From Theristus sp. LFF4_11 (Eukaryota; Nematoda; Chromadorea; Monhysterida; Xyalidae): a stretch of DNA of 64,000 nt. Location: assembly GCA_030248135.1 (NCBI GenBank), contig JASANC010003254.1:1-64000 (forward strand), read 5' to 3'. Each line of letters opens with the position of its first letter. Within the stretch, counting starts at the first letter, position 1. This document shows, piece by piece, positions 33,489 to 46,400 of the stretch. The notes beneath the pieces are model-generated. The model ran no database searches. It had not been told where the DNA came from and saw only the letters and a program-made list of their open reading frames with translations. A program made the translations under genes and the position numbers.

Positions 33489-34483
33489 GTTGTCGACTGG
33501 CACGAACAAGCACACGGCTCGTTTGGGGACAATAAAGTTCCACATGATCCGAAATCAGAAGTAAGGAAGTTTAACGAAAAGTGTTTTTTGTATGAAGTTT
33601 GCTAAATCTGCCAAAAATACAGCAGCTAAGCGCCACAATCGAAATTATTGTAACTGTAAATGTGTAGTAAATGTCATCTCAATTTTGAAACTTCATTACT
33701 CCTGGACACTTTTTGTATTGGCAGGAAGAAAACAAAACATGTTGCGGACGACGCCAAAGTGAAAGTGATAAACATGACACATGTACGCATGTTCAAAATG
33801 AACGCAACCGAAACGAATGCAAATCTTTACACCATGTCAACAACGAGAAACAGGGTTTCCGCAAATTCTGATCAAGATTTTGACTGAATTTAGAAAAACA
33901 AAATTACGACGTCTCGTGTACAGTTGCAGATAAACAACAGGTACAGGGTGAAACACTGTGATGATATAAGTTACAGTGTTACGCAATTTCGGTCATTACG
34001 TGATTTCGTTTTTTGATAGTGGAAAAACCATCGTTTTTCCTGATGAAACGCAACAATTGAAGCACACGCACAAAAAGAAATGACGAATAATTCCCATTCA
34101 TTATATCGGTCTGTTTGTGTGTTTTTTGTTGTAACAACACAACAGTCCAGTCCACAAGTAGGATTGTCATTGACTTTCGGTTTCAATTCACAGTGTTTTT
34201 AGACTGAGCTGAAAAAAGTTTTGTTTTCCGGACTGTTTTTAGGTATATTATGTTATGATAATGCGAAACAAAAGTTTGCTATTTCCTGGTCCCCTAGCTC
34301 GTCAGTGCCACGGACAACAGGCAGACTTGCCAAAAATGGCTGCATCAAAAATGATAACTCATCACCGATCAAACCGTGTGCCACAAATGGACAATTGGTT
34401 TAAAATATCGTGCATTTGATTTCTACGTTGTTGATGTGGCCAATCAATCGAAATCGTACCACCTGAACAACTAACAGCGCATA

Positions 34484-37400
34484 ATGAACTTCAAAACGTT
34501 GCTGAGTCGATTTGCAAACTGGACGGTGCATGCCGGCTTGAGCGACCGTTTGCCGCGCCGCTGTCCCACCAGTGATCTGTCGCCGTTTCTGATGTCCATA
34601 TTTGTTTTACTATCGATGTTCACCGTAATAGTGAGCAATGTCAACAGTCAGCCGCTCGAGTTGCATCAGGAGCACATTCGCTTGTTGAGGCTGCATGAAC
34701 GGGAACACCTGGAGCTGAGAAGAAAACAGGTGCAGAAACGGCAGCGGCTACATCGTAGACAGCAGAGACAACTGCAACAAGTGCGTCTCATACTTTGAAT
34801 TGATTTTAGTAGAGTCAGGGTGATGGTTTGGTTGGGCATTGGTCAACGCACATAACATATTTTTGACTCCCAATGTTGCAAACAGTAAAAAACACACACA
34901 CCGCATGTGGCAAGCATGAGTTTTGTGCCTGTGTGTTGGTTTGTGAGTCTAAAGCAACGATGGTAATCATGTGTGCCAGCGGAAAACGCACGGGCTTCAG
35001 ACTGTTTGCACATGTGCAGGGTGGAGCAGATTTGTAGAAATTGTTGCGCCCACTACATTTTTACTGAGGTGCCACCCTGTAGATATTTGTCAGACAAACA
35101 GCTGGACAAATGGAACATTTTGATATTGTGTGTTTTTCACTTCGATTTTGTATAGCTAGCTTTTCCACAACCACGCGAGGCGATTTTACTGCAACACGAA
35201 CTACGCCAGCAGGAGCTCGTTCGGCAGCAGATACACCAAACACAGCTGCTGCGACAGCGGCAACATCAGCAGCTGTTGCAATTGGAGGCTAGAATGCATC
35301 AGTCACACCGTCATACTCGCCATCATCAATCGCGGCAGGCAAATGATGAAACTGGTTTTGAAGCAGTGCTTGGAGCAATTCGTGGTGAACAAGTAGACTC
35401 AGCGAGACAGAACGCCCGCATTCCAACCCTTGCAACAGGCTCCGATCGGGTTCATTCATTCGCTCCACATTCGTTACATGACCATCAAAATAAAGTCGCC
35501 ACATCAAACCATCAACCAGGTGGGCAATTCACGACGCCAAACCACCAAGCAAACGGTCAATTCACAACGCCGAACCTCCAATCAAATGGGCAATTTATAA
35601 CGCCAAGTCATCATCCAAATGGACAATTCACAACGCTCAACCGCCAACCAAGTGGGCAATTTACAACGCCAAATCATCTACAAAATGGGCATTTTACAAC
35701 GCCAAACCACCAACCAAGTGGACAATTTATCATAACGCCAAACCACCAACCAGACGGGCAATTCACAACGCCCAACCGCCAACCAAGTGGGCAATTTATA
35801 ACACCAAACCACCAAACAAGTGGGCAGTTTATAACGCTAAACCAACTAGACGGGCAATTCATAACGCCCAACCGCCAACCAAGTGGGCAATTCACAACGC
35901 TAACCCAGCAACCAAGTGGGCAATTTATAACGCCGAACCACCAACCAGATGGGCAATTCACAACACCAAACCACCAACCAAGTGGGGAATTTATAACGCC
36001 GAACCACCCACCAGATGGGCAATTCACAACGCCAAACCACGAATCAATTTTGCCGACCGAACAGCGATCGACGTCCGAATCACCACCGGCGTCCACTTCA
36101 GCAGGCGGCCAACTTCTACCGGCTCCGAAGTTCGCCCCACTGCGTATGGCTCGACCGCACGAACTGCCGTCTCCGACCGCAACTGCCCCGGCCGAGTTAC
36201 GATCGGTGACGCCGTTGATCGCGTCTCAAATTCAACAGCAACGCCAGCAACAACGCGCGTTCACTGGGACGGTCGACAACGGCGCGCACGGAGCACGCGG
36301 TGATTTTCGTCAAGAAGAAACCGACGTGCGGGCGTTAGAGTTCCGAGTGGATGATTCAACAGAACAACGACAAGAAGTGACACCGGGGACCGAATCGGTG
36401 GCGACACGATTTCCAAATCATTCATTATCCTTCACGGCGACACAGAACACGAGCACCGCTCTTGACACCAATGAACAGTTATGCCAAGATAATGAGACCA
36501 ATTGTGCACTGTGGGCGTTGCGAGGCGACTGCGCGACCAATCCAGTCACGGTGCCGCTTCATTGTCCGTGTGCGTGCGCGAAACTGCAACCATCGCCACC
36601 GCTCGCCACCCTCGCTCGCAATCGCAGCCGTGTTCGCTTTCGTGAGTTTTTAGCTGGACATAAATTATGCAACCCGTGATCTGATTGGAATTCGAGTGAA
36701 AGAGGTCAATTTTTTTAAACATCATTGAAATTCAATGGCCAACACTTAGGAGTCTGACAATCAATTCAAGTGATACACTGGTCGATTCGGCTATGCGGTA
36801 GATTCAAGTTTTTTAAAACAAATTGTCGACTCCGTTTGTTGATATGTTGACAAATTGTCGATCATTGTGTTGATTTGCAAAAATATGCCGCTAATTTGAC
36901 ATCTGAGTTGGCAGTCTACTGACTCCAAGAGCCGTTCTTCAATGAAGAATCAGCGAATAACTAAAAAAATATATCAGCAAAAAGTTTGCTGAAATGCTGA
37001 TATGCGAACAGTGTGACCTTTTTTGCAGAACCATTCACGGGCGCAGTTCCTTCACTTAACATTTCACTCACCACCACAACAGTTCCGCCGACAATTCGAT
37101 CCACCCGCTCGTTTTTTCTGTCACCGACGGAATTTTCCTTTCCAAATGCGTCCACATTAAACGATACCGAGTCATCTAACTTTCAAGGTATTTTTTGATA
37201 CTTTTAAGAGCTCTCATTTTTTTTACTAGTTTATAATTTACCGGTAGTCTTGTGTGTGAAGCCTTTTTATGAATTTGACGATTGTCTAAATTTCCTTAAC
37301 TGCTGATTGGTCGGCAGCACACGGTTCTTCGCGCTCACGCGCTTCTTTTTTCACCGGGAATGGGATTCCATATTAAAACAAAAGTTTTTGTAAAGTTATC

Positions 37401-40400
37401 AGTTCAAATCAATAATCAAGACAAGAAAGCTGTTCAGCTTTCTTTTGAAAAAAGCGTATATGTTTTCAATGGAATACCTTTCCCGGGTAAAAGATACAGT
37501 GTAGATAAGCGGCAGAGCGTGGTCGTCAGGAGCCAGATGACCTGAACCAATCAGCTGTTTGTTCTCGGGTCGAGAGTAATGCTGCTGAAAATAGTTTCTA
37601 CAAATGCGAAAGATTTGTGCTCCAAAAAAAATTGATTTTGTGGTGCGGTACGTTTTTACGGTAATTTTTCTGCAACAAACGATTGCAGAAAGTTGATCAG
37701 AACCAAGAATGCTTTTGCGCATGCAAAACACTGAACAACTGCTGATATTTGAACGTTTTAAAAATTGTTGTGAAAATTTGCGTGAAAACCTTTGTGACCT
37801 GTGCATGTTTGACATATGTTATGCTGACATTTGAAAAAGTTTTGAAGTTCGATGTGAGACTTTGATTTATTTTCAGTTGGAACGTGTGGAAATGTTTTCG
37901 AATGTCGTCAAGTTTTACTCAGCGGGCGTGAAGGAGTGTCAAACGGTGTCAAACAATCGCGGTTGTGTGCTGTTACAATACGATGGCATGTTGGATGTGC
38001 GTATGTATGTGCGTGGTGTGAGTGCAAGTTGGCATAACCAATTGATCTCATTCACTTCACAATTGAAACAAATCGCTAATTTGTCCGAACCATACCCCCT
38101 ACACAGCCACTGCGTCGTTTTGTTGGATGAAAGTTTTTGCAACAAACGAAAGTTTTTGCGATCGTGTGGCTACGCCATGTTGTTCATGTTCTTGCGTCAC
38201 ACATTTCAAAATGATGGCCGAATACAGCTAAGAATTTTTGTTTCTGGCATTTTTTCTTTCAATATGCACTTTTCATTATTTAAAGTTTTTTGATTCCATT
38301 CCTTCATTGGGTTCTTATTTGTAATTTTCCTTAGTTTTTTTTTGAAACAGCTGTCAATGTTGTTCATGTTTTGTTCGACATCATTGTTTTTGGCACGTTA
38401 TCACGGAATATGAGATGGATTGATAGAAACGTTTCATGCAGCACGACGCAATGTGGCGAAAAGTGTGAACTTTTGCATTTTTTGGCGTTTTTCTGAGGTT
38501 TTCTTGCGGTGGCACTCATAACGAATACGTTTGGATCGATATGACTTGACTTAAACAATATGGAAAAACAACAAACAAACAAAAACCGGTGAAAGTTTTG
38601 TTTTATCAGTCTTTCCAACAATGACTATGACAACGACGTTGTTGTGTTACAGGACAGTGCACAGAATGCACGCGCAGATCCCCACGTTTGTTTTGGTCAG
38701 TGGTTTTTTTTTCACTTGCAAACTTTCGATTTCTTTGCGATTCCGTTTGCACTGCATGCGTGTGTGTATTTTCAATACCGGAATTTAACGCTATATTGTT
38801 TCTTGCAGTTGTGCATTTTTCGAGCGATTTTGCCTTTTTTTCATTTGTGCATTTCAATCTCTCATATTTTGAAACTGCAAAACAAGACTGTTTATTGATC
38901 TGCAGTTTCTAACGCTCCGACGCTTGTTTTTCGCAAACGGGGCAATTGTTTTTCTAAGAATAAAGATGCTTTTTCCTGAAAGCAAACAGTTTCTCGCATC
39001 ATTTTAATGGTGAAAAACCTTGAGCATTGGGCGCTTTTTCATTGTTTCATGCGACGCAACGTTTAGATTTGAGATCGAGTGAGTTTTTTTTAATAAATTG
39101 AGTTTTCGATTTTGTTTATCTTATACATCTTTATAAATTTATCTTAAAAAATCGACGTCGATTTTGTACCTCCCACATCGATCGAAACTTCAAAATGGTG
39201 TCACTGTTTTTTTAATTGTCATCGTCTCAAACAGCAAACAAATGGTTTTTGAGTTGTTGGTTGTGTGCAAATTCTGGAATGTGGAAGGTTTGAAAAGTTA
39301 AGAGTTTATATAGAACAAAAACGTTACTGCAGGAAACCACTTACTGTCGGTAAAAAGACTTTCACTTTCACTTTCAGTGAAATCCCGATCCCTGAAAAAA
39401 AGATAAGCGTGTGGAGAGTGAGGAGGCCAGGTGTATCGACAAATCAGATGATTGTTTCAATAAAACTGAAGCGTGCTTTGTTGATTTAAAATTATTTCAT
39501 GACTCCGAGTTAGCTTTAGCGCGCGGTTTTTTCAGTTTTCTCTGCAGACCTTTCAATGAAATAGAAAGCTTCTTTGAATCGGCATTATATTCTTTCATTT
39601 CACAGTCGCGACACAAGAAATCTGGCACTGAATAGTAACACCGACCAGGCGGCAAATTATTCCAGTTTCTTGCGCTTTTTTACGCCACTATATTTTGGAG
39701 ATCTTTGCTTAAGTAAGTAAGTTGTACTTTAGTTGTACTCAAGTAAGTTGTACTTTAGTTGTACTTTAGTAAGTAAGTAAGTACTTAAGTAAGTAAGTTG
39801 CTTCCACCGCACATTTACAAAATTGTTTTTGCTGAGTTTACTCAGTCATGATATCTTGAATGATGTTTTTTGTAACTTTTCCTTGTCCATCTCTAATTTA
39901 AAGTTTTTTTATTTGAAAAATACATAATGCAATGTCAGTAAAGTAGGCATTATATTTGTTACCTATGGGCAGGATATTCTGAAAATAGCGTGCTCATGCA
40001 ACAGTAGATAAAGCGCATTATTCAACACCGACAAGAAAGACCGACACAGACATAGTGTACAGTATGGCCGAATAAATAAGGCAGTCCTTGTATTCTCCAT
40101 CAAAGCGGGATCAGTCGCAGACTAGGAGTTGTCTTTTTCAAAAATGCCAAGATAATTCCCAATCGTGTGTGCAAGTGGAAAAGAATGAACAGCAGAGCAC
40201 GAGGAATCAATTCGTATAAAAAGACGAGTCAAATTTGACAGACAATTGGGTTTCTGAACGTCTGAACTGTTTAATCGGCCATTCTGTACAAGTACATATA
40301 TGCAACCGGTGGTAGTCACACTCCAGTAGATCGGCACACGGTACGTCAGTGAAATCCGGTTTGCAGAGAATACTACATATTTGTCTTCTCAGTCAAAACA

Positions 40401-43400
40401 TTTTAATCGCTGATTATTATTTTCACTTTTAACCAATAACAAATTCCCGTTGTTTTTTCTCGTTTTCATAAACGGTTGACCTTCACGTGTTTTTATTGCA
40501 GTGTGTGTTATGTTTTGTCGCGCGACTATTGTTTGTGTTCTTGCATGTGTGTTCATTCAGTCTTCGCGCAAAAACTCGCTGCCAAGTCACTGTGACCAGA
40601 CAACATAACGGTCCGGTCACTACTTTTACAATATGAGAAGTTTTCGAATAAACCCGCCCGCGCTACAAAATTACACGACTGTTTATTATACTGTTGTATA
40701 TTATTATTAGACTGTTTATTATGTGAACGATTGTGAACGAAGAAAAAACGTGCAACATTTGTGGTGACTGAAGCGTTTAATTACTATACGATAATGCCAC
40801 ACACACTCGACGTCACGCGATATATCAGCAACCAATACCGATACCCCTAAATGTTATAAGAACATAATACATTGATTGGTTTTTTCTCACCCTTTAATCA
40901 TCTAAATCATCTAAACCCTAGCTGATTGGATTAGCTGCAGGCGCATCAACAAAGTACGAAGCGTAGCAAACAAATCTTCTAGCAAAAATTCACAACGTGT
41001 GAACGCCAGCTTTTTGTGATCCATGCTTTTTATAGTTTGATGCATTTCATTAAGGAGAAAATGATTCAACAGAAGAGTAGCAACTAAATGTTGACTGAAC
41101 AATGTTTTTCACTGACACATCTTTAGTCAACAAGGGGATCTACATGCAAACAGTGTTTGTTGTTCTTTTTGTTGGCACTTTTTAGCAAGCTACAATTAAA
41201 TACCCCCAAAAAAAGAACTCAACTACATGTCTGCATGTCAAATCCAATTACAAACAAAGATGTTCAAACTTCAAATTTGTGACGTATATATAACTGGAGA
41301 TTATATTTGGATTTCAAATCTTTTCAAACTTTTACCCGGTGAAAAGAAACTGCATGTTACCGCTACCGGTATTTTGCCGGGAATGTAAAAAAGAGATTAA
41401 ACAGCGCAAACTAGAACAGTCACCACGTAAACTCCAATAGAAACGGTTTTTTAAATCGTTCAAAATCGGCAACGGATTGGCTATGAAAGTGTTATGTTCT
41501 TTTAATTTTATTAGTTTTTAATTTTCATTTCACCAAAACAAGAATAATATAACACCGTTTGAAGAGCATCACACAAACAAAACTCTGTATATCTAAGAAA
41601 AAACTTCACCAACTTGAAATGCGTGAATCTACGAGCATAAAATTTTGTTTTCTTGAAACTGACTGTACGAATTTGCACTCGGACAAAAGGAATCTTGTTT
41701 CTCACTTTTATATATGCGTGTATATATGCGAATAAAAATTAACTGGTCATCATAAAATTCGGTGCATAATATACTGGCTCTCTGTTGTTACCACACACCT
41801 CGCATTACATGTACGTGCGTATTTCTGCAAAGAGTTGTCATATTGAAGTTTCTCAGTACTGAAAAAATTCTGAAATCATATGGAAAACAGATGAAAGTTT
41901 TGGAAAACCGAAAGCGAAACCGCGTCACACGTGCACACATACACGCGTATTGTAATATTGTGTGGTGTTGTGGGAGACTATGCGATTAAATGATTCAACT
42001 ATTGTTGCCTTATTGTATTTCTAAGATGCTCTTCTTGTGTTTATATTCTTTTTTCTTGTGAATTTATACATGTTTACAAATTGTGAAAAAGGCATAATAA
42101 ATACTGTTTCATGATTTCATGATCACATTTGAATGACGTTAACGTCTAACGAAAGCATTTGAGTGCACACGCCCGCGAGCGCAGCTCTCCCACACTTTTG
42201 TCACACATTTCCATGATGGTTGCTGCAGCAGTTTTTTTTGTTTCACTCAAGTGCAATACTTCAAGTGAATATAACTTTGAATCATTCAATCTTCACGCGG
42301 AAGACGCACACATTTGTTGCGTATACCGCATAAACTTTCAATATTTTTTACTACTTGAGCTTGGTTCATCCAAATGTGCTACATGATTGAAAATCGAAAT
42401 TAAGCAAAATGAAATTGAGATTACTGCTAACGAGGCCCCCAAAACACTGTTGTTGTCACGCTAACACGTGTTTATTTTCACAAGCTTCAACTTGCCTGGT
42501 GCTAGCTTGACTGAACGGATATTAAAAAATGTTAAAACACACTGTAATTGTTCATTTTTGAGTTTTTTGGCGACAACGATCATACTATCGAAATATGACA
42601 ATGTGCATTCAAGTCTTCGGTTCCTGAAGGAATGAATGAATAAAAACTGAATATAAATGAATGTGAAGAAAATGAATAATTCCTGAAACATCCGAAGGGG
42701 GCGCTAATATGGCGGGAAAATGGGTTGACGTAACCAAAAACCCACCTCTCCTCAAATTGAGTTCAGTTCAGAAAAACATTATCATGCGGATGCGCGAGCG
42801 AGCGAAGCGAGCGGACAGCGCATCACGCATTATATGGCTGAATATGGACCTGCGCGCGTTTTCAAAATTTAGTCGCTGTCCTGCAGCAACGAACATACAT
42901 GCTGCAAACTTGATACTGTGCACACGAAGAGACCTGCCAAAGTTGCAAACTGTGCCGAAGAAAAATTTTCGCCAGACTTCTTTACGTACGTTCTAGACGC
43001 GAATTACCTATTCTGAAATCTTGGTTACTTATTCTTCTGTCTCCTTTTTTTTTCAGCTATGTCATCAAGATGTGTTACCCCTTTCAATTTTTACCTGCGA
43101 CATTTTGACAGTCAAACAAAAATGTTTCCTGGGGTAATTCCATCCGGAGATTTCGGAAATTGGGTTAATTTTTTACCCAAACCTTGTTTTTGGGTAAAAA
43201 ATCGGGCATTTTTAAAAGTTCGCAGGGTTTTCACTGGGTTTTGAGTGTTCGCCCTTTCAATTTTTGTCTAAAGTTGTTTCAAAACCGAAAAAAATAGTTT
43301 CCTGGGGTAACTTCATCTGTAGATTTTGAAAATCTGATTACTTTTTTGCCCCGAACTTTTTGGGACAAAAAATTGGGCATTTTCAAAATTTTGGAGGTTT

Positions 43401-46400
43401 TGACCTGGTTTCAAATGTCGCCCTTTCAATTTTTGTCTGAAATTGTTTCATGACCGAACAAAAAAATTTCCTGGGGTAATTTCAGCTGTAGATGTTGAAA
43501 ATCCGGTTACTTTTTTGCCCCGACCCTTTTTGGGCAAAAATTGGGCAATTTTTGTCTAAAGTTGTTTCATACCCGAACAAAATAGTTTCCTGGGGTAATT
43601 TCATCCGTAGATTTTAAAAATTCAATTACTTTTTTGCCACGACCCTTTTTTTGGGCAAAAAATTGGGCATTTTCAAAATTTCGGAGGTTTTGACCTATTT
43701 TCAAATGTCGCCCTTTCAATTTTTGTCTGTAATTGTTTCGTGGTCGAAAAAAAAGTTTCCTGGGGTAATTTCAGCTGTAGATTTTGAAAGTCCGGTTACT
43801 TTTTTGCCCCGACCCTTTTTGGGCAAAAATTGGGCAATTTTTGTCTAAAGTTGTTTCATAACCGAACAAAATAGTTTCCTGGGGTAATTTCATCCGTAGA
43901 TTTTAAAAATTCAATTACTTTTTTGCCACGACCTTTTTTGGGCAAAAAATTGGGCATTTTCAAAAGTTCAAAGGTTTTGACCTGGTTTCAAATATCGCCC
44001 TTTCAATTTTTGTTTAAAATTGTTTCATGCCGAACAAAAAAGTTTCCTGGGGTAATTTCAGCTGTAGATGTTGAAAATTTGGTTACTTTTTTGCCCGGAC
44101 CCTTTTTGGGCAAAAATTGGGCAATTTTTGTCTAAAGTTGTTTCATAACCGAACAAAATAGTTTCCTGGGGTAATTTCATCCGTAGATTTTAAAAATTCA
44201 ATTACTTTTTTTGCCACGACCTTTTTTTGGGCAAAAAATTGGGCATTTTCAAAAGTTCAAAGGTTTTGACCTGGTTTCAAATGTCGCCCTTTCAATTTTT
44301 GTTTAAAATTGTTTCATGCCGAACAAAAAAGTTTCCTGGGGTAATTTCAGCTGTAGATGTTGAAAATCCGGTTACTTTTTTGCCCCGACCCTTTTTGGGC
44401 AAAAATTGGGCAATTTTTGTCTAAAGTTGTTTCATAACCGAACAAAATAGTTTCCTGGGGTAATTTCATCCGTAGATTTTAAAAATTCAATTACTTTTTT
44501 GCCACGACCTTTTTTGGGCAAAAAATTGGGCATTTTCAAAAGTTCAAAGGTTTTGACCTGGTTTCAAATGTCGCCCTTTCAATTTTTGTTTAAAATTGTG
44601 TCATGACCGAACAAAAAAGTTTCCTGGGGTAATTTCAGCTGTAGATGTTGAAAATCCGGTTACTTTTTTGCCCAACCCTTTTTGGGTTAAAAATTGGGCA
44701 ATTTTTGTCTAAAGTTGTTTTATAACCGAACAAAATAGTTTCCTGGGGTAATTTCATCCGTAGATTTTGAAAATTCAATTACTTTTTTGCCACGACCTTT
44801 TTTGGGCAAAAAATTGGGCATTTTCAAAAGTTCAAAGGTTTTGACCTGGTTTCAAATGTCGCCCTTTCAATTTTTGTTTAAAATTGTTTCATGCCGAACA
44901 AAAAAGTTTCCTGGGGTAATTTCAGCTGTAGATGTTAAAAATCCGGTTACTTTTTTGCCCCGACCCTTTTTGGGCAAAAATTGGGCAATTTTTGTCTAAA
45001 GTTGTTTCATAACCGAACAAAATAGTTTCCTGGGGTAATTTCATTCGTAGATTTTAAAAATTCAATTACTTTTTTGCCACGACCTTTTTTGGGCAAAAAA
45101 TTGGGCATTTTCAAAAGTTCAAAGGTTTTGACCTGGTTTCAAATGTCGCCCTTTCAATTTTTGTTTAAAATTGTTTCATGCCGAACAAAAAAGTTTCCTG
45201 GGGTAATTTCAGCTGTAGATGTTAAAAATCCAGTTACTTTTTTGCCCAACCCTTTTTGGGTTAAAAATTGGGCAATTTTTGTCTAAAGTTGTTTTATAAC
45301 CGAACAAAATAGTTTCCTGGGGTAATTTCATCCGTAGATTTTGAAAATTTAATTACTTTTTTTCCCACGACATTTTTTGGGGCAAAAAATTGGGCATTTT
45401 CAAATTTTCGAAGGTTTTGGCCTGATTTCAAATGTCGCCCTTTCAATTTTTGTCTGAAATTGTTTCGTAACCGAAAAAAAAGTTTCCTGGGGTAATTTCA
45501 GCTGTAGATTTTGAAAGTCCGGTTACTTTTTTGCCCCGACCCTTTTTGGGCAAAAATGGGCAATTTTTGTCTAAAGTTGTTTCATAACCGAACAAAATAG
45601 TTTCCTGGGGTAATTTCATTCGTAGGTTTTGAAAATTCAATTATTTTTTTGCCACGATCCTTTTTTGGGCAAAAAATTGGGCATTTTCAAAATTTCGAAG
45701 GTTTTGACCTGGTTTCAAATGTCGCCCTTTCAATTTTTGTCTGAAATTCAAATTTCACCTTCGAAACTTTTGCAATCGAACAAAAACGTTCCTCACGATA
45801 GTTTCATTCGTAGATTCTGAAAATTTAGTTAAATTTTTTCCCCGACCCTTTCAGACACAGCGCATTAAAACCCCTGGCCTACACCAACAGGACGAATACA
45901 ATGCGTAGCAACCCTCAAATTCAAGGACATAATTAGTTGAAACAAACAAAATTATAAAAACGGCAAATTCGTAACCAAAGTCGTGACGAATCAGCCGTGG
46001 AAACTGGCGAAATCGGTTCAAAAACAAAACAAACAGGAGACCTGTGGAGTCCAACGTAATTCAATGCGCTGATCCTGGATTTTGGCTTAGATTTCTTAAA
46101 GGAGCACAGTTTTAGATACTGAATCGTGACGATTTCGGGTAAATCGGCCGTGGAAGCTGACGGGCGACATCTCTCAAAAACGAAAAATTAAATCAGTGCG
46201 CTGTAAGCCGAATGGGAAGTTCGGAAGAATATATGCCCAACGCATTCTGAATTTTGTCCGATTTTGGGAATTATGTAAAAGTCAGAATATTATCTAAAAA
46301 TGCGGAGGACGCATATAAAAGGAGGAATATGGCTTTGTGTAAGCAGTGAAAAACTTTTTTGCTTCACAACTATTTTTAAGTTTCTGATGTGGTACACACG

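Larger units (their letters stand above)
31186..34483. other. Divergent intergenic region between receptor and peroxidase
   Basis: 3.3 kb between two genes transcribed away from each other. It contains two inverted-repeat elements (32481-32913 and 33199-33488) and otherwise A/T-rich low-complexity sequence. Promoters of both genes are expected here, but I saw no convincing core element. Confidence 0.6.

Noticed and set aside
35674..36096. Minus-strand frame rich in [10 protein letters not shown] repeats
   Set aside because: Antisense of the [11 protein letters not shown] repeats, whose exon fits the peroxidase gene.
43651..45820. Series of 63-70-codon plus-strand frames repeating every 288 bp
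   Set aside because: They are shadows of the higher-order minisatellite: no splice logic, and frames end at unit boundaries.
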